Below, one piece after another: positions 22,526 to 31,199 of a DNA stretch of 64,000 bases. Source of the DNA: UBA7455 sp026713185 (GTDB taxonomy: Bacteria > Pseudomonadota > Gammaproteobacteria > Pseudomonadales > Azotimanducaceae). Position 1 is the first letter of the stretch. The number at the start of each line of letters is the position of its first letter. The notes beneath the pieces were generated by a model. The model saw only the letters and a list, made by a program, of their open reading frames with translations, had not been told where the DNA came from and did no database searches. The stretch lies in assembly GCA_963665785.1 (NCBI GenBank), contig OY762456.1:186001-250000 (forward strand). The letters run 5' to 3'. A program made the position numbers and the translations under genes.

Positions 22526-24094
22526 AGTCGCCGGTGGTTTACCGGAAATATCATAGGTGACACGGGAAATCCCCTGAACCTCATTGATAATCCTGGTGGA
22601 TACGGTATCGAGTAACTCATAAGGCAACTGGGCCCAGTTTGCCGTCATGAAATCAACAGTCTCAACAGCCCGCAGAGCAATTACGTACTCATATCGACGT
22701 GCGTCTCCGGTAACGCCAACAGATCTCACCGGCAGAAAGACTGCAAACGCCTGGCTGACCTTGTCGTACCAGCCGGATTTACGCAATTCACCGATAAAGA
22801 TATCGTCCGCCAGTCGCAGCATATCGGCATATTCCCTTCTGAATTCGCCCAGAATACGGACTCCCAGACCAGGTCCGGGGAAGGGATGCCGGAACACAAT
22901 TTCTCTGGAGAGCCCCAGTTCCAGACCAATACGTCGGACTTCATCCTTGAACAATTCCCGTAACGGTTCAATGAGATCCAACTTTATCCGGTCAGGCAGA
23001 CCACCCACATTATGGTGCGATTTGATGACATGAGCCTTGCTTCCCTTGTTACCGGCAGACTCAATGACATCCGGGTAGATAGTTCCCTGGGCCAGGTAGC
23101 GGATATCCGGATATTTGTTTGCTTCCCTTTCGAAGATATCGATAAACGTATTGCCGATGATTTTACGTTTGTCTTCGGGGTCTTCGGTGTGCCCCAGGTT
23201 ACTGATGAATTCCTCACTGGCATCAACCGCAACGACCTTCATTTTGGACGTATCAAACATCGACATGACCAGGTCAGCTTCATTCAGGCGAAGGAGACCA
23301 TTATCAACAAAGACACAGATCAACTGATCTCCAATAGCCCGGGTCAACAGAGCGGCAACTACCGATGAATCCACACCACCGGACAATCCCAGCAAGACCT
23401 GGTCGCTCCCAACCTTGTCACGGACATCGGCAATAATCTCTTCGATGATATTGGACGGCGTCCACAATCCGGCACAGCCGCAGATATCCAGTACAAACCG
23501 TCTGAGGATGGGTAACCCCTGCCAGGTGTGATTCACTTCCGGATGAAACTGTAAACCATAGAAGCGGCGCCGATCATCACCCATGGCCGCAATAGCGGTG
23601 TTGTCGGTACTCGCCAGACACTGGAATCCTTCGGGAACATCAACCACTGCGTCACTGTGGCTCATCCAGACATTAAGCCGCCGATGTCCCTCTTCCACAG
23701 AATCTTCGATACCGTCCAGCAAGGCACTGCACCCGGTCACTTCTACCTGGGCATAACCAAATTCATGTATTCCCGATTTATCCACTCGTCCACCGAGTTG
23801 TTCCGCCATGGATTGCATTCCATAGCAGATACCCAGTACCGGTATTTCCATACCGAATACAAATTCCGGCGCCTGTAGCGTACTGGCATCAGTGACCGAC
23901 TCCGGACCACCGGAAAGAATGATCCCACGTGGAGCGAAATCGACAAGCGATTGCTGATCGGTATCGCAGGGATGAATTTCACAATATACGCCTGTCTCAC
24001 GGACACGACGGGCAATCAATTGTGTGTACTGGCTACCGAAATCCAGTATGAGGATTCTATCCTGATGGATATCCTGTGATCTGGTCTGTTTCAT
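22511..24094 (-). CDS. guaA: GMP synthase (glutamine-hydrolysing)
   Basis: Converts XMP, glutamine and ATP to GMP in purine synthesis. The protein has 527 residues from the ATG at 24094 (MKQTRSQDIHQDRILILDFG), preferred to one 18 codons upstream because homologues begin here. It has a class I glutamine amidotransferase domain with GGPESV, nucleophile Cys in LGICYGMQ and HPEVNHT; an ATP-pyrophosphatase domain with LSGGVDSSV; and a dimerisation domain ending PPATIEWE. guaB is not adjacent. The 3' end is duplicated 3.77 kb away as an apparent attachment site, but the coding frame is undamaged. Confidence 0.97.
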   Translation of the reverse strand: MKQTRSQDIHQDRILILDFGSQYTQLIARRVRETGVYCEIHPCDTDQQSLVDFAPRGIILSGGPESVTDASTLQAPEFVFGMEIPVLGICYGMQSMAEQLGGRVDKSGIHEFGYAQVEVTGCSALLDGIEDSVEEGHRRLNVWMSHSDAVVDVPEGFQCLASTDNTAIAAMGDDRRRFYGLQFHPEVNHTWQGLPILRRFVLDICGCAGLWTPSNIIEEIIADVRDKVGSDQVLLGLSGGVDSSVVAALLTRAIGDQLICVFVDNGLLRLNEADLVMSMFDTSKMKVVAVDASEEFISNLGHTEDPEDKRKIIGNTFIDIFEREANKYPDIRYLAQGTIYPDVIESAGNKGSKAHVIKSHHNVGGLPDRIKLDLIEPLRELFKDEVRRIGLELGLSREIVFRHPFPGPGLGVRILGEFRREYADMLRLADDIFIGELRKSGWYDKVSQAFAVFLPVRSVGVTGDARRYEYVIALRAVETVDFMTANWAQLPYELLDTVSTRIINEVQGISRVTYDISGKPPATIEWE

Positions 24095-24161
24095 ATTGAT
24101 CTGTGATTTCCCTGACCTGCCAATGGATTCGGCCTGAATTTGCAGCAACTACTCACTTCGT

Positions 24162-24194
24162 GTCAGGAGGCAGACCTAGGACAGCCTCCCTGAC
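24162..24194. promoter_or_regulatory. Stable hairpin in the guaA-xseA divergent region
   Basis: GTCAGGAGGC, a 12-nt loop, then GCCTCCCTGAC: an 11-nt arm pairing with a 10-nt arm with one bulged base. It lies in the guaA leader side of the 160-bp divergent region. No T-run follows on either strand, so it is not an ordinary terminator; a role in guaA leader RNA is possible. Confidence 0.35.
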
Positions 24195-24254
24195 GCTGTT
24201 ATAGCCGACATAATGTCATAGAATAACGTACTTGTAAGACCTGTCGTCAATTCT

Positions 24255-25682
24255 ATGCCTGAATTAGAACAATATTCACAGAAACAAGCCCCTGGGTTAA
24301 ACAGAGAAGTCCTCACGGTTTCGGACCTGAATCGTAGTGTTCGACGTCTGCTGGAAGGAGAATTCCCAACAGTCTGGGTAGAGGGTGAGATTTCCAACTT
24401 TGCACGGCCTTCGTCCGGACATTGGTATTTCACCCTGAAAGACTCGAAGGCACAATTGCGTTGCGCCATGTTCCGCAACCGGAACCAGTTACTCAGGTTT
24501 ACACCGGAAAACGGGGCACAGGTCACCATCCGGGGCCGGATAAGCCTGTATGAGGGGCGCGGTGAGTTTCAACTGATTGCGGAACACCTTGAAGAAACCG
24601 GAGACGGGGCACTTCGCCGCGCAATTGAAGAATTACGACTGAAACTACAGAAAGAAGGCCTGTTCGACGAAGCCCGTAAACGTAAACTGCCGGCAGTACC
24701 ACGCCATGTTGGCATCATTACATCACCCACCGGAGCCGCTATCCAGGACATACTCAATATTCTTGAACGCCGATTCCCTGCTATTGAAATCTCCATTCTG
24801 CCGGTGCAGGTTCAGGGGGCAGACTCGGTTTCAGGTATTGCGAACCAGATCGAATTCGCCAATCGTTATGAGGACAATCCCTTTGATCTATTGCTGCTCA
24901 CCCGGGGCGGCGGGTCCCTTGAGGATATGATGTCCTTTAATGCTGAAACCGTCATCCTGGCGATTGCCGGGAGCAAAATTCCCATGGTCTGTGCAGTTGG
25001 CCATGAATCCGATGTCACCATTGCCGATTTTGCAGCCGATCTGCGTGCCCCAACCCCCTCTGCCGCTGCGGAACTGATCAGTCCGGACATGAGGGAATTA
25101 CTGGAAAGCACTGTCAAGTCACAGCAACAACTCCTCAGCCAGTTCACCTCTCTTTTATCACGCAGACGACATCACCTTGATCATCTGTCGCATCGATTGG
25201 GACAACCCAGCCGAAGATTGCAGGATTTCAATCAGCAGATTGACCATATGGAGCTAAGACTCCAGCAAGGTTTTCAACGTCAGTGGGGGAAATATGCAGT
25301 CGATGATGTTGCACAACGTCTGCTTTCCCTGATGCAGCAATGTCTGGAAAAATCCCGGGTCCAGTTACAACTCAACACGGCGCGGCTGGCAAATCCACTG
25401 CCTCGTATCCAGCAGACACTGCAGAGAACTTCATTTCTGCTGGGGCAATTCAACCGGGCCGTGGAAAACTCACTGAATACCGATAAGGGTAAACTACACA
25501 TGCTGGGGCAGAAACTGAACGCCCTGAGTCCGCTGGCGACTCTTGAGCGGGGTTATGCTATTGTCCGGGACCAGTCGGACCGGGTGGTCACCCACTCTGA
25601 CACAGTTGCCGAAGGTGAATCGCTCAAAGTTCGCCTGCAACAGGGGCAATTAACAGTTGAGGTGAAAGATAAACAAGATTAA
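24255..25682 (+). CDS. xseA: Exodeoxyribonuclease VII large subunit
   Basis: The catalytic subunit of exonuclease VII, which degrades single-stranded DNA in both directions. A 475-residue protein: N-terminal OB-fold (LTVSDLNRSVRRLLEGEFPTV, WVEGEISNFARPSSGHWYF), nuclease core with GIITSPTGAAIQDI, LLLTRGGGSLEDM and CAVGHESD, then a long coiled-coil region (about 280-400) and a C-terminal segment LSPLATLERGYAI. It is divergent from guaA; the small subunit gene xseB is not in this window. Its stop codon is overlapped by the probable start of the next gene. Confidence 0.96.
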   Translation: MPELEQYSQKQAPGLNREVLTVSDLNRSVRRLLEGEFPTVWVEGEISNFARPSSGHWYFTLKDSKAQLRCAMFRNRNQLLRFTPENGAQVTIRGRISLYEGRGEFQLIAEHLEETGDGALRRAIEELRLKLQKEGLFDEARKRKLPAVPRHVGIITSPTGAAIQDILNILERRFPAIEISILPVQVQGADSVSGIANQIEFANRYEDNPFDLLLLTRGGGSLEDMMSFNAETVILAIAGSKIPMVCAVGHESDVTIADFAADLRAPTPSAAAELISPDMRELLESTVKSQQQLLSQFTSLLSRRRHHLDHLSHRLGQPSRRLQDFNQQIDHMELRLQQGFQRQWGKYAVDDVAQRLLSLMQQCLEKSRVQLQLNTARLANPLPRIQQTLQRTSFLLGQFNRAVENSLNTDKGKLHMLGQKLNALSPLATLERGYAIVRDQSDRVVTHSDTVAEGESLKVRLQQGQLTVEVKDKQD

Positions 25683-26490
25683 AGATATCAGATTACTCAT
25701 CAGCGGGAGTATTTTGTCCAGTCTTCTGCTGGTCAACCCTGGAGCATCTGCACTGCCGGAGCATCAGGCTGTACCTGGCGGCGTTGCCGTCATCCCGATC
25801 GGGATCATCGAAAAAACCTTCTACAATGGGGCTCCGGTGATGACCATGACCCATGAGGATGAAGCATATGCCCTGGTGGGTATACCCCTGAACGCCACTA
25901 CAGGTGAACATGAGATCATAGTGGGTGCAAGACAGATTGCCTTCATCGTAGAACCTCTTGAATACGAAACCCAGCATCTCACTATCAAAAATCGCCGCCA
26001 GGTTAATCCTCTTCCAGAGGACCTGGAGCGCATCAGCCGGGATAGACAGGAAATGGATGCCGCTTTTAACCATTTTAATACTTCCATCAACCCACAGACG
26101 GTGTTCATAAAACCTACCCAGGGACCGATGTCCAGTTCCTTCGGGCTTCGTCGAATACTCAATGGTGAACCCCGTAATCCGCACAGTGGTCTCGACATCG
26201 CGGCGCCGGAAGGCACTCCCATCGTGGCTCCCGCTACAGGTGAAATCGTCGCCGTGGGAGACTATTTTTTTAACGGCAAAACCGTTTTAATTGACCACGG
26301 ACAGGGTCTCATTACGATGTATTGTCACATGAGCAGAATCGATGTGAGTCCTGGTGACATGGTCAATGCCGGAGATGAAATCGGCGCTGTCGGTCAGACC
26401 GGCCGGGTAACTGGCGCTCATCTCCACTGGGGTGTCAGTTTGAATAACGCAAGGGTCAACCCTGAGCTTTTCCTGCCAACGGTGGAATAA
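25678..26490 (+). CDS. Secreted M23-family (LytM) peptidase
   Basis: The periplasmic LytM domain (about 150-265) has the zinc-binding pattern HSGLDIAAPEGT and HLHWG; such enzymes or their inactive relatives act in peptidoglycan splitting. It has 270 residues if it begins at ATT 25678. No ATG or GTG exists before the conserved part. A TTG at 25714 would cut the signal peptide to a stub, whereas the ATT start gives KDIRLLISGSILSSLLLV followed by a PGASA cleavage region. This ATT overlaps the xseA stop (gATTAA), with GAGGTG about 13 nt upstream. The start is thus unusual and uncertain; the domain call is firm. Confidence 0.85.
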   Translation: MKDIRLLISGSILSSLLLVNPGASALPEHQAVPGGVAVIPIGIIEKTFYNGAPVMTMTHEDEAYALVGIPLNATTGEHEIIVGARQIAFIVEPLEYETQHLTIKNRRQVNPLPEDLERISRDRQEMDAAFNHFNTSINPQTVFIKPTQGPMSSSFGLRRILNGEPRNPHSGLDIAAPEGTPIVAPATGEIVAVGDYFFNGKTVLIDHGQGLITMYCHMSRIDVSPGDMVNAGDEIGAVGQTGRVTGAHLHWGVSLNNARVNPELFLPTVE

Positions 26491-26495
26491 CGGGT

Positions 26496-27932
26496 TCAGC
26501 CTCTGCGTTTACGCTGTCTTTTCTGCTTGCGAACATGATCCATAAGGCGACGCCTCTTGTTGACCTGCCTTCTGTTCAATTCATTGGCGTGACCCTTGTA
26601 CGGGTTGTCTGATGTGCGGAATTCAAGACGAACCGGCGTACCCTCCATTTTGAAGGCCTTGATAAAACGATGCTCCAGATACCTCCGATAGGCATCTGGA
26701 ACGAACTCTGTCTGGTTGCCGTGAACGACAATGACAGGTGGATTGCTTCCACCCAGATGAGCATAGCGAAGTTTTATGCGTCTGCCCCGGACAAGCGGCG
26801 GTTGATGTTCATCTACCGCCCGTTCAAGGACCCGGTTCAATTCCGAAGTCTTGATCTCCAGGGTAGCTGAATCATAAGCTCTGTGAATAGACCCATACAG
26901 GTTTTTAATACCGGTCCCGCGTAGCGCCGAAATAAAATGTATTTTGGCAAAGTCGACAAATGTCAATCGACGCTCCAACTCCAGACGTACGGTTTTTTTT
27001 GTCTCCCGTACCAGACCATCCCATTTATTGACGGCAATAACCAGTGCACGTCCAGCATCCAGAACATGCCCGAGCAGATGCAAATCCTGTTCAACGATGC
27101 CGTCTTTGGCGTCGATAATCAGGATTACCACATGAGCATTTTCAATAGCCTCCAGCGCCTTGACCACGGAAAATTTTTCCACGGACTCATATACCCTGCC
27201 GCGACGGCGAATACCCGCGGTGTCAATGATGGTATAAGCCTTGCCATCGTGCTCAAAGGGTATGTATATACTATCCCGCGTTGTGCCTGCCTCGTCGAAG
27301 ACGACAACTCTCTCTTCACCCAGCATCCGGTTAACGAGAGTGGATTTGCCGGTATTGGGTCTGCCGATAACAGCGATCCTGATACCAGTATCGGCCAATC
27401 CATAGGGCTCTACCCCGGGATTTGCCAGAAAAGCCGAGACATGCACATCGAGGAATTGTTGAATACCGTGTCCATTGGTGGCCGAGACACAAACCGGTTC
27501 GCCCAATCCAAGGGTATGAAATTCCCCGCTGACAATATCCGGATTAATTCCATCTATCTTGTTGATGGTCAGTAGTACGGGAACCTGCTGATTTTTGTCC
27601 TCCTGCCAGTCCTGCCGCCGAAGGATCCCGGCGATGTTTTCATCACCAACCACTCTACCGTCTCTGGCATCAACCATGAACACGACGAGGTCCGCCTCAT
27701 CTATGGCCTGCATGGCCTGTTCAGCCATCGGACCATTGATGCCATCCTCATCACCCGTCAGGCCCCCGGTATCGACAACGATAAAGTCACCCCGGGCACT
27801 TCTACCATACTGACGGTCTCTGGTAAGACCGGGGAAACTGGCCACCAGCGCGCTTCTAGTCCGGGTCAGTCGATTGAATAAAGTGGATTTTCCTACGTTA
27901 GGGCGCCCCACCAACGCAATTACGGGAAGCAC
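26496..27932 (-). CDS. der: Ribosome-assembly GTPase Der (EngA)
   Basis: An essential GTPase needed for maturation of the 50S subunit. A 478-residue protein with two G domains in tandem (GRPNVGKS near residue 8 with DTGGLTGDE; GRPNTGKS near 190 with DTAGIRRRG; NKxD motifs NKID and NKWD) and a C-terminal KH-like domain with a basic tail (KRRRLMDHVRKQKRQRKRRG). It is the last gene of the ndk-to-der operon on the minus strand and converges with the M23 gene, leaving only 5 bp between them. Confidence 0.97.
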   Translation of the reverse strand: MLPVIALVGRPNVGKSTLFNRLTRTRSALVASFPGLTRDRQYGRSARGDFIVVDTGGLTGDEDGINGPMAEQAMQAIDEADLVVFMVDARDGRVVGDENIAGILRRQDWQEDKNQQVPVLLTINKIDGINPDIVSGEFHTLGLGEPVCVSATNGHGIQQFLDVHVSAFLANPGVEPYGLADTGIRIAVIGRPNTGKSTLVNRMLGEERVVVFDEAGTTRDSIYIPFEHDGKAYTIIDTAGIRRRGRVYESVEKFSVVKALEAIENAHVVILIIDAKDGIVEQDLHLLGHVLDAGRALVIAVNKWDGLVRETKKTVRLELERRLTFVDFAKIHFISALRGTGIKNLYGSIHRAYDSATLEIKTSELNRVLERAVDEHQPPLVRGRRIKLRYAHLGGSNPPVIVVHGNQTEFVPDAYRRYLEHRFIKAFKMEGTPVRLEFRTSDNPYKGHANELNRRQVNKRRRLMDHVRKQKRQRKRRG

Positions 27933-27944
27933 TGTAAGTCCAGT

Positions 27945-29141
27945 TCACCGCAATTCAAACAAAGAAAGTGTACCGCTGTTATCCATGATATACACCCGGT
28001 TCCCATCTGTGACGGCTGGCGAATAAATACCACCGCCACCGATATTCTCACGTCCCACAAATCGGCCGTCAGACTGTGCAATGACGTGCAGATAACCCTT
28101 GAAATCGCCAACAACAATGTAACTTCCCGCTGCAACCGGTGTCGTAATGCTACGGTGCAGCAATGCATCCGTCTCCCACACATCCTTGCCGTCGTCCACA
28201 TCAACGGCGACTAATCGACTGTCTGCATAGGCGACATAAATATTGCCAAATCCTGAACCGAGTCCAACCACACTGGAGGCATCCCGACTCCATTCCATGA
28301 TGCCGTTGGTGGTGTTGTATGCAATCAGGCTACCCTGGTAACCAATCAAAAACAGGTGGTTACCTATCAAGATCATGTTACCGTCAATATCCACAAGTCT
28401 CTCCAGGTCAGATCGACCCTGGGCAACACCCGCCATTCGTTCAAGCCCGGCAAGGCCCCTTGTCCTGTCTATCAGTGCAAATCGGCCACTGCTGAACCCG
28501 GCCACGACAAAATCACTGGTAATTATCGGGGTAGCTGTACCTCGCAGGGTCAGGCTGGGTATGGTAGTGGAATACAACCATTTTCGATCCCCGTTTCCGG
28601 TATCGTAAGCTGCAACTTTACCATCAATGGTATGTACCACGACGATATCCCTGTCAATCTGGGGCGGTGCGAGTAACTCACTGGTGGTACGGCTGCGCCA
28701 TGCGATTGTCCCATCACCCTTGTTCAGTGCAAGTATCTCTCCGGCGGCAGTTCCCATGGCCAGCAGGTCACTGCCAACACCTACACCGCCGGTGACGATG
28801 TCCACTTCATCACTGAAGGCATTCCTGATATCTTCATCACTGTAAAAATCCTCTACCCGAGCTCGCCAGATTTCTCTGCCGTCACTGGTTCGCAATGCGG
28901 CAATATTGCCGTTTGCAGATACGGCAAATACTCTGTCGTCAGACAATGCCGGTACCAGTCTGATCGCTTTATCCTTGGTACCCTTACCAATACTCCTGCT
29001 CCAGATTTTCCTGACGTCAATTTCCGTCTGGATAGACTGTAGTTCCTTCGGTTTGGCTTTCTCGGATTTATCACCCAGTGATAACCAGGCGCAACCAGAG
29101 AACACAGGAAGAATGATCAACAGAATGGTAGAAAGTTTCAT
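27945..29141 (-). CDS. bamB: Outer-membrane assembly lipoprotein BamB
   Basis: A scaffold of the BAM complex that inserts beta-barrel proteins into the outer membrane. A 398-residue lipoprotein: signal peptide LLIILPVFSGC with the lipid-modified Cys, then a PQQ-type eight-bladed beta-propeller with repeated units such as VFAVSANGNIAALRTSDGREIW and VVVHTIDGKVAAYDTGNGDRKW. It overlaps yfgM by one base (TGATG) and precedes der, the standard gammaproteobacterial order. Confidence 0.95.
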   Translation of the reverse strand: MKLSTILLIILPVFSGCAWLSLGDKSEKAKPKELQSIQTEIDVRKIWSRSIGKGTKDKAIRLVPALSDDRVFAVSANGNIAALRTSDGREIWRARVEDFYSDEDIRNAFSDEVDIVTGGVGVGSDLLAMGTAAGEILALNKGDGTIAWRSRTTSELLAPPQIDRDIVVVHTIDGKVAAYDTGNGDRKWLYSTTIPSLTLRGTATPIITSDFVVAGFSSGRFALIDRTRGLAGLERMAGVAQGRSDLERLVDIDGNMILIGNHLFLIGYQGSLIAYNTTNGIMEWSRDASSVVGLGSGFGNIYVAYADSRLVAVDVDDGKDVWETDALLHRSITTPVAAGSYIVVGDFKGYLHVIAQSDGRFVGRENIGGGGIYSPAVTDGNRVYIMDNSGTLSLFELR

Positions 29142-29875
29142 CAGGCAGCATCCGATTCAACTGCAACAATGACCGGTGACAGGTCATCAAGCTTCATCTT
29201 TAATAAAGCTCTGGGCTGATCCTGGTCTAGCACATCAAACGCCTTCTGATAGGCCTGTCTTGCTTTTCCGTTATCGCCAGACTGATAGTAGAGATCGCCC
29301 CGTACTTCTTCCCAGGAAGACTGGAAGTTACCCGGATCAATATCACTGGACAGTACCAGCAACGCTTCATTAACGCGATCCTGTACGGCCAATACCCTCG
29401 CAAGACGCATACGCGTAATAATCTCCAGCCCCTCGTCTACATCATTATCCAACACCCAGCGTAATTCTGTTTCGGCCCTTTCATACTCATTCATTTCCAT
29501 GGCGAGTCTGGCCATAAACAAAGCACCGAATTGAGCATAGGCGGTATTTCCATACTCGATTTTAAGTTTGTCACCCAGTGACCTGGCTGATGCCAGAGCT
29601 TCACCTGGTAACTCAGTGGCAGGTATATTGGCGATGGAACCTTTCAAATCTTCGTACATGGATGAAGCAGATTCAGCTGATTCATTTACACTGTTATCCC
29701 ATGCGCGGTAACCGAAGGTTACGGCCAGAACCACAACGACACCGATAATCAGAGAATTCCCATTCTCATCCCACCAGTTCTTGAGCATTTCCAGCTGTTC
29801 GTCCTCTGATTCTGCAGCTAAAAATGTTCTCCTGGACTTTCTATCCTGGACTCTTTTCTTTTGAACTCTTTTCAC
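29141..29875 (-). CDS. yfgM: YfgM-type tetratricopeptide inner-membrane protein
   Basis: A 244-residue periplasm-facing chaperone ancillary to SecYEG. Conserved start DEQLEMLKNWWDENG (about 25-39), one transmembrane helix SLIIGVVVVLAVTFGYRAW, then TPR-like helices (YGNTAYAQFGALFMARLAM; WEEVRGDLYYQSGDNGKARQAY). The first 15 residues (MKRVQKKRVQDRKSRR) are unusual and lie in a purine-rich repetitive stretch, so the true start may be internal. It sits between hisS and bamB. Confidence 0.88.
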   Translation of the reverse strand: MKRVQKKRVQDRKSRRTFLAAESEDEQLEMLKNWWDENGNSLIIGVVVVLAVTFGYRAWDNSVNESAESASSMYEDLKGSIANIPATELPGEALASARSLGDKLKIEYGNTAYAQFGALFMARLAMEMNEYERAETELRWVLDNDVDEGLEIITRMRLARVLAVQDRVNEALLVLSSDIDPGNFQSSWEEVRGDLYYQSGDNGKARQAYQKAFDVLDQDQPRALLKMKLDDLSPVIVAVESDAA

Positions 29876-29930
29876 TTGGTGTCTTTTTCCCTGGGCTCTT
29901 TTTCCGGACTCTATTTTCTGGACTCGTTAG
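29815..29930. repeat. Degenerate purine-rich repeats at the hisS-yfgM junction
   Basis: On the minus strand imperfect units of the form AGAGTCC(A/G)G followed by an A-run recur several times (for example GACTCTATTTTCTGGACTCG on the plus strand). They span the 51-bp gap and the first codons of yfgM. They look like slippage-derived low-complexity DNA. Confidence 0.45.
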
Positions 29931-31189
29931 CTGGTCAAGACTTGCCTGAGATATTCTGGTACCTGTGTTATCTCAACTGACCGTTGTTCACCTGTGGCAA
30001 GCAGTTTAACGGTTACCTCGTTCCGGGAAACCTCATTTTCACCGATAATCAGCGCCACTCTGGCATCACTGGCATCGGCCTTCTTCATCTGACGCTTCAG
30101 TTTACCTTCTGAGCAGTGGACGACAACCCGGCATTCTACCATTTCATCCCGAATATCTTCCGCCAGCATCAACGCACAGTCACGAGCGGCGTTTCCAACC
30201 GAAGCAATATAGACATCAGCGTACGCCGTTGATTCAAAGTTGTCGTCCAGCATCATGGCCAGTCTATCGATCCCAATGGCAAAACCCAATCCGGGGACAG
30301 ACCTTCCACCGAGTTGCTCCACCAGACTATCATACCTGCCACCACCACACACAGTACCCTGGGCTCCCAGTGAATCTGTAATCCATTCGAACACGGTTTT
30401 ACTGTAGTAATCGAGTCCCCGGACGATCCTGGGATTGACCCTGTAAGGCTGTTGTTTCCTGTCGAGTACTCTTCTCAGATGATCAAAGTGAGCACTGGAT
30501 TCATGGTCCAGAAAGTCAGTCAACAGCGGAGCATCCGCCAGCAGTGCCTGTGTCTGTTCCACTTTGCTGTCAAGAATTCGCAGTGGATTGGTCTCAAGAC
30601 GTCGCTGACTGTCGGCGTCCAATTGGGTTTGTACACCCCTGAGATATGTTACCAATGCCTGACGATAAGCGCTTCTGGAGGCTGCGTTACCCAGAGAATT
30701 CAACTCAAGATGGATTTTTCCATCGATGCCCAGGGCCTGCCACATTCTCCGGGTCATCAGTAACAGTTCCGCATCGATATCCGCGTTCGCCATGCCAAAA
30801 CATTCGACACCAATCTGCTCAAATTGCCGGTATCGACCTTTTTGGGGTCGCTCGTACCGGAACATGGGACCGGCATACCACAATCGTTGAACCTGGTTGA
30901 AGATCAACCCGTTCTCCTGCGCCATACGAGCACAACCGACGGTACCTTCAGGACGCAATGTCAGGCTGTCGCCACTTCGGTCATCAAAGGTATACATTTC
31001 TTTTTCGACGATATCCGTATCTTCACCAACCAGACGACTGAAAAGATTCGTAAATTCGATGAGCGGTAATCCAATTTCACGGTACCCATAAGCAGCAAGG
31101 ACATCCCGGAGGGTATCCTCGATATGACGATATATTTCCTTTTGTCTGGGCAATAAATCCTGCATGCCCCGTACGGCCTGGATTTTCAC
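29927..31189 (-). CDS. hisS: Histidyl-tRNA synthetase
   Basis: Charges tRNA-His. A class II synthetase with motif 2 (RYERPQKGRYRQFEQ), the His-specific GLDYYSKTVFEW and motif 3 (GLGFAIGIDRLAMM), and an anticodon-binding domain at the C-terminus. The best start is the GTG at 31189 (VKIQAVRGMQDLLP), 420 residues, which follows the ispG stop by 10 bp and aligns with the usual N-terminus. A longer frame from 31249 would run 50 bp into ispG. Confidence 0.95.
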   Translation of the reverse strand: MKIQAVRGMQDLLPRQKEIYRHIEDTLRDVLAAYGYREIGLPLIEFTNLFSRLVGEDTDIVEKEMYTFDDRSGDSLTLRPEGTVGCARMAQENGLIFNQVQRLWYAGPMFRYERPQKGRYRQFEQIGVECFGMANADIDAELLLMTRRMWQALGIDGKIHLELNSLGNAASRSAYRQALVTYLRGVQTQLDADSQRRLETNPLRILDSKVEQTQALLADAPLLTDFLDHESSAHFDHLRRVLDRKQQPYRVNPRIVRGLDYYSKTVFEWITDSLGAQGTVCGGGRYDSLVEQLGGRSVPGLGFAIGIDRLAMMLDDNFESTAYADVYIASVGNAARDCALMLAEDIRDEMVECRVVVHCSEGKLKRQMKKADASDARVALIIGENEVSRNEVTVKLLATGEQRSVEITQVPEYLRQVLTS

Positions 31190-31199
31190 GGTGAAATTC

